A stretch of DNA of 64,000 nucleotides from positions 20,367,840 to 20,431,839 of the forward strand of contig OY776123.1 of the NCBI GenBank assembly GCA_963675135.1, read 5' to 3'. Shown one piece after another: positions 46,701 to 58,181 of the stretch. The notes below the pieces were generated by a model that did no database searches, had not been told where the DNA came from, and was given only the letters and a program-made list of their open reading frames with translations. The first letter of the stretch is position 1; each line of letters starts with the position of its first letter. The translations under genes were made by a program, and so were the position numbers. Source of the DNA: Galeopsis tetrahit. Taxonomy: Eukaryota > Streptophyta > Magnoliopsida > Lamiales > Lamiaceae.

Positions 46701-47521
46701 TTCGTCTCTGGCCATTTGTCCAACCACGCACTGTTGACCAACATCCTATCCAGGCGGCTCTTTCACGTCCCATCAAGCCTGAACCAAGTGTATTGACGCC
46801 CAACTAAAGGCAGGTCCACCAGTTTACTCTACGCCTAAAATTCTTTGAATAAGTCCATATCTCTTCTGTCGTTCCCCGTTCCCTTTTTTTTTTTTTTTGA
46901 ATTACATTAAATACCCATCCCTTTTTCCCCTCCCCATGACTCGAACCCAGGATCTAAAGCCTAGGTAGTGGTGCTCTAACCACTTGAGCTATCCAACTTC
47001 GTCGCATTCCTCGTCGACGCCGCTCCCTTTATTGTTCCCCGTTCCCTTACCGATTCTCTTACTGCTTGTTTTAATAGAGTTGGAAGTCACTGATTACACA
47101 TAGGCAATCCTCCTCGGATTGCTTTGCTACGGTTAATATCAGGTCCCACAAATCGTGTTTGGCCTTGAGGGAAAAAGGGTCATACACGTTCAAAATTGAG
47201 CAGTTTGTTCTATCTTTGACCAAGATACCATTAACTACCAAAACACCTCTCGCATGCCAACAACTTCTTACTTGAAAACAAACTGAGTTCCATATGGAAA
47301 TTAAGCCTCCTGGCTCCTGACCTACCTTCAGACCCTCTACTAGCCCACTCAAAGTTTTCACCACCTCCCCATAGGCTCCTGCAAATTCCCCTTCCCACAT
47401 TTTCCATTTTGGATTCTTGTATACATAGGAAATCCACTCTTAATTTGTTGCATATTTCTTTTATCTCTCTTCTTTTTTCTTTTGCCCCCACCCCTCTTGT
47501 ATTAAAACTTAAGATCTTCAT
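43770..47521 (-). pseudogene. LINE-4 ORF2: endonuclease (SINE-interrupted), RT, zf-RVT
   Basis: The endonuclease starts MKILSFNTRGVGAKEKRREI at 47521. It is frameshifted near 47350 and cut by the SINE at 46885-47033, then resumes at 46727. RT: 46050 region SPCPDGFSFAF, EFRPISLIGSTYK at 45880, KVDFAKAYDSVSW at 45660, RGLRQGDPLS at 45480, LQYVDDTVFL at 45330. zf-RVT at 44153-43770 (CNMCKEVEEGIPHLLFIC). There are several stops and frame changes. The catalytic motif reads YVDD, not FADD. Confidence 0.87.
46885..47033 (-). mobile_element. tRNA-derived SINE with target duplication
   Basis: Minus strand. A-box-like TAGCTCAAGTGG and B-box-like GGTTCGAGTC are about 35 bases apart, as in Pol III promoters of tRNA-derived SINEs. 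A poly(A) tail (T run at 46885-46898) follows. The 15-base duplication gttccccgttccctt flanks it at 46870-46884 and 47034-47048. 149 bp. It interrupts the LINE-4 endonuclease and is therefore younger. Confidence 0.93.
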
Positions 47522-49638
47522 TTATTAACCTTATTCAAGCTCATCTTTCCTTTTGGTTGGCTTGCCCGGCGCGTTTCTACATCTTTGCGCACCAGAATCT
47601 CCAATTTTTTTTTGATCCCGGCCTCCGATCCCCCATTGGTTAGCCCTAATATTTCTCCCACCTCCCAAGATTCGTGCACTTCCTTCGAGATCCATTCATC
47701 TACTGCAAGGGCGTCCCATTTAACTTCGTCAAAGCTTCTCGCCATTGCACGATTTTCTTTTCGGAGTAGCTTTCTTGATTTGCTATGTTGTTGCGCTAGA
47801 GAAATTTCATTTTCTTGCAAGGGCGTCCATATTCCAGCGATTTCATTTTCCTCCTCATACTCTTCTGAGGTTTCGCCCACATATTGGGATAGGTCCATTG
47901 GGCTGCAATTATTTGATTGACTCACCGATTCTTGCGAGATGGCAGCGGCCTACTTGGGGTAGGGCGGGTTGCAAGAAGTTTGCTCACTAAGATGGGCTGG
48001 CTTGTTCAGGTTTAAACTCATAGTGGGTATTGGGTTGGATTGAGTAGAATTCTCTTGGCCCAAGTTCATTGTGGGTAATGCATTGGGCTGAAATAATTTC
48101 TCCTAGCCCAAACACATTGTGGGTTGCGAATTCGTTTGATTTAAATTCTCCTGGCCCATATGGGGTTGTACTGCCTTGGGGTCCACTTTTCGGCCTTCAC
48201 GCGCTTGGCTTGGATTATAAATATTTGTCAATTGTTCTCCCTTTTCGAGGACTGCACGCTCAATTCCACGGATTTTGTCCCTTTTCAAGGCCCCTCCAGA
48301 TCTTGTTCCCTATCTGACATCTCGGGCACATAAAATTATGGCTCATGATTATTTTGAGCATGTCCCAATGCATGCACCCATTCGACTTCCGCATGAGTCT
48401 CTTCCACTTCCGACTCATCTCCGACGATCGAATGAGAGGCCTATGAGATCAGCCCATCCGATACTGATGAAGAGTATATCTCCGAGAACATGTCATCGTC
48501 CTCGCGGGAGTCAGCCTCTTCCCCCCATTCCTCTAATTCTTCTTTCACTCGGATATTGTAAGTAATGTCATGCACCTGCACTTTAAAGGCCTCGTGTGGG
48601 ATTTCAGGGTATCCTGTGTGCAGATGAGTAATCTCGTCGACTACAATTTCCGGTGGGACATCGTGTCCTCGTCAATCTTAATGAGAGATCCCACTTACAC
48701 CGCCATTATCTTGAAAAACCTAGGGCACCAAGCCTGTAGTGGAACTCCATACCACTTCGTCCATATTAGTCTTCTATTATGGATCATCTCCTTGTCTCAT
48801 TCGTCGAAGAACTAGAACCACTTCTCTCTCCATATTGTGTAAGCCGATGTATCGATGACACTGTTCTCAGGATCAATCTGTCTAATGAGCGTCAGACTTC
48901 CTCCAAGGTACGTTACCGTTAGATTCTCTGGAGCCCCCTGAGCGATTTTCGCCGCCCTTTCCATCCAATTCACATCTGCTTTGAGAGCCCCTACCATGCT
49001 ATGTTTTAGCCATCCTCTTTCCTCCTCTGACGACGTAAATCTCATTCCATTCCATTTCTCCTTCTCATCAGGGCCTTTTGTGTTTATACCGGGTGCTACT
49101 TGGTTGAGCCTTGGTTGTCCCCCGAGAGCTGTTGCGAAGGATATTTCTGGAGAGGTTCTTGCGGCCCCGAGGATCCGATATTCTCTGGGCTTGCGACGCT
49201 CAACCTCTTTCTGCGTATCCCTATCATATACGGTCACCTTTGATCTCAGTTTTAAGGAGTCAAACCACATACCATTCAGCTTCTGTTCTGTTGCCGGAAC
49301 GTTATGTCCTCCTTAAACCTGACAAATCTGAAGCGCGACCCATCCTTCCTGCTTTTTTGTTGGGATGAAGATATTCATCAGGGCCTCTATTTCATTGATT
49401 CTTTGTTTCAGGTCTACATTGTTGCATTGGTTGGGAAAGTTTCAAAGGAAGAAAGTCACCATAGGGTTTTTAGTCCCATACGTCCAATCTCTATTATCTG
49501 ACCGGCCATCCAGTCCACCTCTGGTCCTATAATCTCGATATGAAGGCTTACAGTGCAAAGGGAAAGTTTATGTCTCTCCGGATTGCACTCAAAATGGTTA
49601 CACATGCCTCCTCCCCCACTGCCCGCCGGAGCGGACAC
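47518..49638 (-). pseudogene. LINE-4 ORF1: degenerate RRM protein
   Basis: After a glycine-rich start, a degenerate RRM is visible around 49470-49310 (TFFLRNFPNQ as RNP2, with the RNP1 part in another frame). Next comes MWFDSLKLRSKVTVYDR at 49270, which parallels the end of the RRM in LINE-3 ORF1. Further on are NWMERAAKIAQGAPENLTVTYLG and the C-terminal basic part at 47925-47518. The middle (48000-48800) is scrambled by stops. The final stop overlaps the ORF2 start as ATGA (47521-47518). Confidence 0.75.
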
Positions 49639-49650
49639 CCCCTCTCATAC

Positions 49651-51103
49651 CACTCATATTAGTATCACACTAAATGAAACGCATCTTTCAAAAATGAAAT
49701 TTTCTACCACTCAATTTTATTTATTTTTGAAATATGAAATTTTCTAAAATAAAAAAATTGATAACTTTGGAAGGGATACGTAAAGCCGTAAAGTACGAGG
49801 GATACACTAAAAGCCACAATATCATTATATTGAAAATAGAAAGATAATGGTTTTGGTGATACGTGAGTTAAGCAATAATTGTTAATAATAGAGGATAATG
49901 ATGGATGTTTATTACTTTAGTGCTAAAACATCACTCACGTGTATTCACTTTTAATCATTGTCATAGTGTCATCCTCATCATTACTCAACTCTTCTTAATT
50001 ATATATTGAGAATAATTTTTTGTTAATTTTATAACCATTTTCAGTTCAATAAAAATATTAGTATTGTGTTTTTTTAATAATTTAAAAATATATACGTACT
50101 GTGACTGCTTTAAAAAATATATATACAGTAACTACTCCTAATACTTATGTGTGCCTTTTTTTGTTTTGTTTTTTTATTTATTTATAAAAGTACTATATAT
50201 AGAGTATATGAATATTTTCAGATGACATAATATTTTATGAAAGTGTAAGTAATTTTACATTATTATACATGTGTGAAATATTTCACACATGAAATATGTC
50301 TATTAAGACATTTTAAAATTTCACGAGTCAACAATCTAGATTCGGGTCGTTCAAAAAATTTGTGGATTGTAAGTCGGTGGTTTACTACGTACATTATTAA
50401 TATATTGTTATTACAAGGTCAAAATATTATAGCTCTAAGATCAAAGGTGTATTGCTACATGTTAAAAAATATTTTGAAGAATTCGTCAAAAAAACTAAGT
50501 GTCAAAAATATTTTTAAACTTGTAGCAGTACACTTTTAACTTTATAGTGACAATATTTTGATCATGTAGTAACATAGTTTTGATCATGTAGTAGTAAAAT
50601 TACTTAAAATATTTCATATAAAATTTTGTATTATATAATAGAGAAAAATAAAGTCATAATTTGATTTGAACAAAAATATTTATAATGTATTATACATGAG
50701 ACGAATTTCATTTATTATATTATATTTTTTTTATTTTATGAACTCAATGAGCCTTATATCAATTACGTATTAAAAGGTAATTATAAATACGTAAATTAGA
50801 ACCTCTTATACCGTGCATTTGAAATAAGAAGACGAAATCCAACTCAAAAATTAATTTGAAATTCCTCGGCGTGTTGTTTTCTCTGTTGGTGGAAAATAGA
50901 TAGTAAAATGATGCAAGGAAAAGAATGATCCTTATTTAATAAAAATATTTGTACAACATATTTTTTTTCTTATAAAAATTAGGAATTCTTCATAACGAAG
51001 TATATCACTAAAACTAAATTTGGTTCAAAAAAAGGAATTTAAGTTGGGTACCTTATACGTTTTTCAGTTTATATCCTTAAGTTTTTACTTTTTTTAGTCT
51101 CAA
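49651..51103. other. AT-rich spacer between LINE-4 and LINE-5
   Basis: Apart from a probable foldback element (50228-50638, listed separately) nothing is recognised. Repeated gaaattttcta motifs at 49695 and 49735. Confidence 0.35.
50228..50638. mobile_element. Probable foldback MITE
   Basis: Left arm (ataatattttatgaaagtg, then taagtaattttac) recurs inverted at 50590-50638 (gtaaaattactta, then ttgtattat). A perfect 24-base palindrome lies just inside the left arm at 50268-50291. Ends are approximate and no duplication is assigned. Confidence 0.5.
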
Positions 51104-52995
51104 TTTCCATCTAAAATGGAGAAAATGGGTAATGGAGTGTGTGACGACAGCATCAACAACGGTCCTAGTAAATGGCAGCCCTTCTGGAGAATTCAAAATG
51201 GAGAGGGGATTAAGACAAGGGGACCCTCTATCTCCCTTCTTATTTCTAATTGCTGCAGAAGGATTGAGTATCCTCATGGAAAGAGCAACTGAAGAAGGAC
51301 TGTATAAAGCAGCTGAAATTGGGCGAGAAAATATTAGAGTGTCACATCTACAATTTGCGGACGACACCATTCTTATGGGGGACGCAAACCTGGAGAACGC
51401 GTGGACGATGAGGCGAGTACTCAGAAATATGGAACTGATGTCAGGCCTAAAAATCAACTTTGAGAAGTGTTCGGTGAGTGGAGTAAATGTGGAAGAAAAC
51501 ACTCTAAGAGACATGGCGGAGATCCTTGGGTGTAGAATTGAAAATATCCCGTTCACATATCTGGGAATGAGAGTGGGCTCCAACCACAGGAAAGCGGCGG
51601 AATGGGCCTCGATTGTGGACAGAATAAAAAACAGGCTAGCAAGATGGGACGATAAGAAGATCTCGATGGGCGGCAGGATCACGTTGTTAAACTCGGTTAT
51701 CTCTTCTCTTCCAACATACTATCTGTCTTTTTACCACATACCAAAAAAAACCATGAGTGAGATTGTGAGATTACAACGCAACTTCCTTTGGGGGGGGTGG
51801 GTCAAACGGAAAGAGAGTGGCATGGATTGAATGGAAAAAAGTCTGCAATTCGAAACAACTAGGAGGTCTAGGAGTTAGAGATATTGAAATTTTTAATAAA
51901 ACTCTACTGAGGAAATGGGGATGGAGATATCTAAATGAAAAAAAACAGTTTGTGGGCAAGGGTAATTAGGTCTAGGTATGAGGCTCCAGGGGAGAACGGG
52001 TATAGTCTATTCCCAATAGGGCGGGTAGGGAGGGTTTCTTTATGGTGGACGTTCTAAAGGAGGTAGGTGAGGGAGAAGGGGGTTGGTTCCAGGGCTACCT
52101 CTCAAAGAAACTAGGGGATGGGAGAAATTCTTCTTTTTGGGAGGAAAATTGGTCGGGGGAAGAAATTTTCAAGGATAGGTTTAGAAGATTGTACCAGATT
52201 AGCATAGATAAAGAGAAAAAAGTGGGGGATATGGGGGTATGGGAGGGGGAAAACTGGAGATGGATATGGAGATGGAGAAGGACACTGTTTGATAGGGAAC
52301 TAGGATTGCTTAACGATCTGATATCTGTGATGGACAGGTCTCAACCAAAGGAAGGACTTGAAGACTCGTGGAAATGGAGTGCATCAAACACAGGGAAGTT
52401 TTCTACAAAGGAGACATATGCGACCCTGTTCAACCAAGGTCATGATACTCAACTGAACGACGAGCAGACACAAGGCTTCAAAAGCATTTGGAAGAATTTC
52501 GCCCCATCAAAAGTTAAGGCCCACGCGTGGAGACTCCTATGGGGTAGGCTACCAACTCGGTCCAACCTAAGAAGAAGAAACATCCTGAACCAGAATGACG
52601 ACCTAAGGTGTGTACTATGCGGTGAAAGCGATGAATCTGAGAAACACATCTTCCTGAAATGTCCTCAAGCATACCAAGTGTGGATGGAATGTCTGAATTG
52701 GCTCAACTTACCATCGGCACCACCGTCAGACCTGCTATATCATTTCCGAAGTTTTGGAGGCCTCATCAGGGGAAGAAACGGAAAGAAGATTGCCACATGT
52801 ATATGGATGTGCGTGGTGTGGCTCATATGGAAAGGAAGAAATGCAGTCCTCTTTAGGAATAAGACTTTCTCGATCACAAAGACTAAGGAGGAGTTAAAGG
52901 CAAGACTTTGGAGTTGGTGCACAATCAAGTATCCTACTCAAATTGCCTCCTCTTTCAAAACCTGGGTGACAGATCCACTTAAGTGCATGAGTTGA
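51104..52995 (+). pseudogene. LINE-5 ORF2 fragment: RT end and zf-RVT
   Basis: 51132-51830 carries RGLRQGDPLSPFLFLIAAEG, the catalytic LQFADDTILM and FTYLGMRVGSNH. The frame shifts at a run of eight G (51790-51797) directly after NFLWGG. The RT tail continues in another frame to about 51965 (VAWIEWKKVCNSKQLGGLGV). 52042-52995 holds the connecting region and zf-RVT (CVLCGESDESEKHIFLKC). It lacks RNase H. Nonfunctional because the 5' part is absent. Confidence 0.9.
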
Positions 52996-53115
52996 GATCA
53001 CATGTAGCATAAAGCTCTACTTTTCGTCTAGTTGAAAACACTTGTACACTGATTTTCGGGTATCTCTTGTACCCACTATGAATAAAAACACTTTTTACCG
53101 ATAAAAAAAAAAAAA
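51104..53115 (+). mobile_element. 5'-truncated LINE (LINE-5), RRM clade
   Basis: Plus strand. Starts inside the RT domain (FHLKWRKWVMECV) and ends with aataaaaacac...accgat and a poly(A) tail at 53103-53115. The first four-fifths of a full element are missing. Similarity to LINE-3 and LINE-4 ORF2 is high. A clean target duplication is not evident (actttttttagtc on the left, actttttgtc on the right is suggestive only). Confidence 0.9.
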
Positions 53116-53683
53116 TGTCACTTTTTGTCCAATTAACATTCTTTCGTCGGAAATTTTTCGAAATGATCGAAAATGTGAGCATTCGGCTCCCGTGTATGAA
53201 ATAAATTGGAATTACGTCATTTGAAAATTTAAATTTTAATAATTAATACTAGCTGATTAGTGGGTCCCAAAAATTTGATGAATTGAATATCCCGTTGATA
53301 ATTTGTGATCTGCACAAAATTATTATTATTATTTTTTTCAATCCAATAAAATTAAAGAAGACAAAGTTGGTTATAAATTCCAGGCGCATTCGATCGTGTT
53401 TTTTGTTCAACTCATAATCTCACAATTCAAGATAAAAATGATCTAATCACTCAAGCTTTCCTGTATAGATAAAAATGTCAGTTGAACTTTAGATAATTAG
53501 TTAAAGATATAAAGAGAAAAAAGTAAAGTCGTAATTTGATTTGTTATTAAATTTGAGATTAGAAGATGAAATTCTACTCAAATTATTTTGATATTCCTAA
53601 TACCAAACTTGTTCTCTGTTGGTGGAAATATATTTATTTAATGTCAAATACTTGTAAATCCCCACTACCAATTTCATTTCTAT
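53116..53683. other. AT-rich spacer
   Basis: No gene or element ends recognised. Confidence 0.35.
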
Positions 53684-54235
53684 GTGAAAAACAGCCCTAA
53701 AACCCTAAACCCATCTCATCTCAGTTGCCGTCGTCAAAACACTAGCCGCCGCTCTACTCTCAGTCGGCGTCAATGGCCACTGCCTGCACTTGATCTAGTC
53801 CCATGGCCACCGCCTCCTGTTCAGCTTCCGGCTACGACCCGTCGTTGGAGGTCACCCATATTCACGCCGGCGTCGTCCCTCCATCTGCATCGCACCTTGG
53901 CCTTCCCTCGCAGCTAGCCTCTGCCATGGGATGCTGCTTAAGGAACTAACTAATTCAGGTTTGACCTTATCTATTGGATTCATTTAGCTAGGAACTAGCT
54001 AGGGCATATCTATTGGATTTTATGCAGCTCAGCATAGAGCCATTGCTAGGAAGCCTTCCTTGCCCAAGTCGGGCCATGGTGTTTTGGGATTGGAATTCGA
54101 CAAGGTCAAAGCCATTCAATGCAGAATTAATGAATTTACTCAGCACATGTCTGATTTAATTGCTTCGCATAGAAAGGGACGTTGAATTGGAGTTTACTCA
54201 AGAGGAACTGAATGTTGCATTCCAATTCGACTAAG
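53684..54235 (+). pseudogene. Unidentified gene fragment(s)
   Basis: 53684-53917 opens with a proline/serine/arginine-rich frame typical of a CT-rich plant 5' region and probably not a protein. From about 54027, after a possible acceptor (tttatgcag), a frame to a TGA at 54183-54185 reads LEFDKVKAIQCRINEFTQHM, then SDLIASHRKGR. A second short piece, ELEFTQEELNVA, follows in another frame (about 54186-54225). These look like real protein sequence, helical and charged, but I do not recognise the family. Likely a broken host gene or processed fragment. Confidence 0.45.
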
Positions 54236-54558
54236 CAAGTTGAATTTTTAATTGTGGTATTTTTGGTTATTAATTGTGGTATTATTGATTATTGTATGTG
54301 GTATTACCGATTATGTGAAATTTTATTATTGGTTAAGGCATTACTGATAAATGTGGTAAAAAAATAATTTGAGGGTGAACTCATTAAATGAGCGGGTGCA
54401 GATAATTGTGGTAAACATAAATGATTTGGGGGGTGAACTAATTAAATGAGTGAGTGCATATAAAATATGAATTAAAAATTAAAATTGAAATTGTATGTAT
54501 GGTACATCTAAGTGTACACAAGTGTTACCCTTATTTAATACTTCCTCTATAAGACTAA

Positions 54559-54678
54559 GGGAGTGTTTGCAAACTCTATAAATAGCTTAAAAGCACTTCT
54601 CAAAAGTAAAAGCTGTGAGAGGGCAGCTTTAAAAAAAAGTTATTCTGAAAGCAGTTTGTAGAGTTTGAAAACACACCC
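54559..54678. mobile_element. Tourist-type (PIF/Harbinger) MITE, 120 bp
   Basis: Left end gggagtgtttgcaaactcta is mirrored by tagagtttgaaaacacaccc, with TAA on both sides (54556-54558, 54679-54681), the target preference of PIF/Harbinger elements. Almost entirely a hairpin. Confidence 0.85.
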
Positions 54679-54951
54679 TAAGTAGGGTCTTTCGGAAGGC
54701 TTCTATACTATATGATTGCAAGCAATCGCACCCCATCGCCTTAATAATAAATTAAATTAATAAATATAAAATGATGAAAATAACCTTTTAATTTTAAATA
54801 AGTAAAAATATTTAACAAAAAATAACATATATATATATTCTTATTTACACTTCATTTTTAAATTAAACATTTTTAACAAAATTAAAATTATAAAAAAATA
54901 AAATATCAGATTGATGAAAATTTGCCATCAATTTTAAGATCGTCAAGAGTC

Positions 54952-55287
54952 TGATGAGAACGAAGGGCGTGGGCTGAAGAACGCCTAAAATCGAGCACGT
55001 CGGGCCAAGTGGGAGGAGTACAGGCCCAAGTAAGCGAGGCTTTGAACGATGGGCCTAGTTAGAATTAATATTGTAAGCTATTATTAAAATTCTGGCTGCA
55101 AGGACAATTAATCATTTTTGGTCCTTTTGCAGATTATGATTGTTTTTCTTTAATTAGCGTTGTAAACTGCATTTGGAGGTTATCAGAAATTAATTCAGTT
55201 TTATGCAAACTCTTTTGCAATTTTTTTTCTTGCTAACCTGAGTTAGGGAAACGAGTAAATCGTATCGTGAAATCGTGATTCTCATCA
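54952..55287 (+). repeat. 5' LTR of the gypsy element
   Basis: 336 bp, TG...CA. Lacks about 13 bp (an aaggccc-type unit) present in the 3' LTR. Confidence 0.93.
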
Positions 55288-55327
55288 AATTGGTGCTTTC
55301 ATTGAGAGCATTCGAGGATCACGATTA

Positions 55328-56300
55328 TGGCCGGCACACATAGGGAATGAATCGAATTACTGGAGGCTCGATTCGATCAGTTGGAAACAGGAATGACCAG
55401 CCTGATGGGAAAATTCGAAAGAGCATTCACAAAAATGGCACGCAAGAAATTTACACAAGAAAGTACCAGTTCATCATCAGAAGAGCAAGAAAATACTGAT
55501 ACAAGTTCTGATAGGAGTTTAACCCCACACATGCAGGTAATCGAACTGAAAAAGATCGTCGGGAATGAAGATCGACATCGGGCAAAACCAAAAAATTTAT
55601 GCCCAACATTTGAAGGTAAAGATCCAACTGCTTGGCTCAGTCGAGTGAGTCAATATTTTCATCTTAACGAAATTAGAAAGGAAGAACGGGTCAAGTACGC
55701 AGCGTACTACCTCGAAGGAGAAGCGAACATTTGGTGGCAGTGGCTAAGCCAAGTGTACCGGAAGAAAGACAAGAAAATAAAGTGGCAAGACTTCGAGAGA
55801 GAGCTAATGATCAGATTTGGGCCATCTGAATACACTGATTGCGACGAAGCACTAACGCATATTAAACAGACGGGATCGTTACAGAAATATCAGAAGGAGT
55901 TCGAGAAACTAGCGAGCCGTGTATACGATTGGCCGGAAAAGGCCCTCGTGGGGGCATTCATAGGGGGATTAAGGACAGAATTAGCCTCGGAAATCAGAAT
56001 CTACCGACCAAAAACATATTCTGAGGCCATCGAGAAAGCAATATTAAGGGATGATCAACAGGCAGCTGCGAAGCGCAGCGGAAGAATATAATCAAGAAAA
56101 CCTAGCCTAGGAAATCAAGAAACCAAGACTGGAAATCCATGGAGCAGTTCCACTGAAACAAAAACTACCAATCGACCAATACCCGTCGGAGTGAAACGCT
56201 TACTATGGGACGAAATGCAAAATTGAAGAGAAAAGGGGCTATGTTTCAATTCCGATGAGAAGTTCGTGCCGGGGCATAAATGCAAGAACAGGCAGGCCTA
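55328..56300 (+). pseudogene. Gypsy gag, with stops
   Basis: Begins ATGGCCGGCACACAT at 55328, but a TGA follows at 55348-55350. From 55381 a long frame holds the retrotransposon gag domain (LCPTFEGKDPTAWLSRVSQYF, EGEANIWWQWL, WQDFERELMIRFGPSE, YQKEFEKLASRV, FIGGLRTELASEIR) up to a stop near 56090. A further frame leads to the zinc knuckle, where the cysteine expected in CFNSDEKFVPGHKCK is serine. An in-frame TGA near 56224 sits where tryptophan is expected. Gag forms the particle in the cytoplasm. Confidence 0.88.
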
Positions 56301-58163
56301 CTTGATCAAGGCCGACCAATCGGATTCCGACAAGATAGAAGAGGAAACCCAGGAGCAAGAACGAGGAACAACTGAGATTTTTGTTCATGCTATATCCGGA
56401 ATACACGGACCGAAGACCATGAAATTTCCAGCGTGGATAAAAAAGAATCGCATCATCACGTTAGTTGACAATGGATAAACACACAATTTTATCAATTCCA
56501 GATTAGCCAACAAGCTCAATCTAACAGCACAACGCCTATCGAACCCTTTAAAGTAAAGGTAGTTAATGGTGAAGGCCTCATGTGCACGCAGGAATATCAA
56601 TAGGTACCAATTCGAACTCAAGGGGTAGTCATCAAGGCAGATTTGTTCGCGCTACCACTTGTCGGCCCCGATGTTGTACTGGGTGTACAGTGGCTCGAGA
56701 ACTTGGGACAAGTGGTTACTGATTACGCAGAAGACACGATGACATTCGAATGGGGCGACGACAAAGTTACATTACGATCAGGCGTGGAAAAATATCCTAA
56801 GGAAGTGGGAATTAAAAGTATCGAAAGAATGAGGAGGAAGGGTTCACAGTGTTATGCAATAAGAGTTATCGAAAAGAAAGAAATAATAGAGGATGAAAAC
56901 CCTCAAACACCAGAAATCGAAGGATTGTTACAGGAATTCGAAGAAATCTTTAAAGAACCACAAGATTTGCCGCCTAAAAGGGAATTTGATCATCATATTA
57001 TATTAAAGGATGAGGCGCAACCAGTCAACGTCCACCCTTACCGTTACGCCCATTTTCAGAAGGCTGAAATTGAACAACAAGTAAGGGAAATGCTCGACAA
57101 AGGGATGATCAAGCCGAGTACAAGTCCTTTTTCATCACCAGTCCTTTTGGTTAAGAAGAAAGAAGGAACGTGGAGATTTTGCACGGATTATCGGGCACTT
57201 AACGCAGCCACGGTCAAGGATCGTTTCCCTATTCCAACAATAGACGACATGCTCGATGAATTAGGCGGTGCAAACGTCTTCACAAAATTAGACCTAAGAG
57301 CCGGATACCATCAAATAAGGTTCGCCGACAAAGATATACACAAGACATCATTTTGGACTCACCATGGGCATTACGAATACTTAGTAATGCCCTTCGGATT
57401 GTGCAATACGCCATCCACATTTCAGGGAGCCATGAATTCCATCTTTGAACCTTATTTACGAAAATTTGTTATCGTATTTTTTGACGACATACTTGTATAT
57501 TCTAGGTCTTGGATGGAACATTTGGAGCACCTGAGGACTTTTGTGACCATACTAAAGCAACACCAATTCTTCCTCAAAACATCAAAGTGCACGTTCGGAC
57601 AGAAATCCGTCGAATACCTCGGTCACATAATCACCAAGGAAGGAGTACAAGTGGATCAATCAAAAATTGCAGCCATGCAGAATTGGCCCAAGCCAAAAAA
57701 ATTGACGGCATTGCGAGGATTTCTTGGATTAACTGGATACTATAGAAAATTTGTCAAGAATTATGGGACCATCGCACGACCACTAACCGAGATGACAAAG
57801 AAAGGCAACTTCAATTGGACTGAGCAAGGAGAACATGCATTTGAACAATTAAAGCAAGCCATGACGGTCACGCCCGTCCTAGCTATGCCAAATTTCAATC
57901 AATTGTTCGAAGTCCATACTGATGCAAGTGATATCAGAATTGGAGCAGTACTTGTACAAGAGGGCAGACCACTTGCCTATCTCAGTAAGGCACTGGGGGT
58001 AAAGAAAGTGGAATGGTCCACCTACGTCAAGGAGATGATGGTTGTTGTTGAGGTCGTTAAAAGATGGCGACCATACTTGCTGGGAAAGCGCTTTCGGATA
58101 GTAACTGATCAACAACCCTTAAAACACATGCTCGAGCAACGCATCGTTATGCCGGAACAATAG
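56301..58163 (+). pseudogene. Gypsy protease, reverse transcriptase and RNase H
   Basis: The protease active-site region reads TLVDNG and is then cut by TAA at 56476-56478. From 56643 one frame carries the rest: protease end (LPLVGPDVVLGVQWLE), RT with YRYAHFQKAEIEQQV, VLLVKKKEGTWRFCTDYRAL, KLDLRAGYHQIR, and catalytic VFFDDILVYS, then RNase H (VHTDASDIRIGAVLVQEG, VTDQQPLKHML). The frame stops at TAG 58161-58163, in a PEQ*KF context where Q is expected. RT copies genomic RNA in the particle; RNase H removes the RNA strand. The RT core itself is uninterrupted. Confidence 0.92.
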
Positions 58164-58181
58164 AAGTTTGTAGAAAAATTA

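Larger units (their letters stand above)
43562..49650 (-). mobile_element. Near full-length LINE (LINE-4), RRM-ORF1 clade
   Basis: Minus strand. The 3' end is taken at the ...CAATGAAATCGTTTTATTTC motif (43562-43585), comparable to the 3' end of LINE-5. The 5' end is near 49650, just before ORF1. ORF1 and ORF2 are recognisable but broken. A tRNA-derived SINE sits in the endonuclease (46885-47033). I found no convincing target duplication, so both ends are approximate. Confidence 0.85.

Noticed and set aside
51090..53125. Target duplication for LINE-5
   Set aside because: actttttttagtc and actttttgtc are similar but T-rich and imperfect; not reliable.
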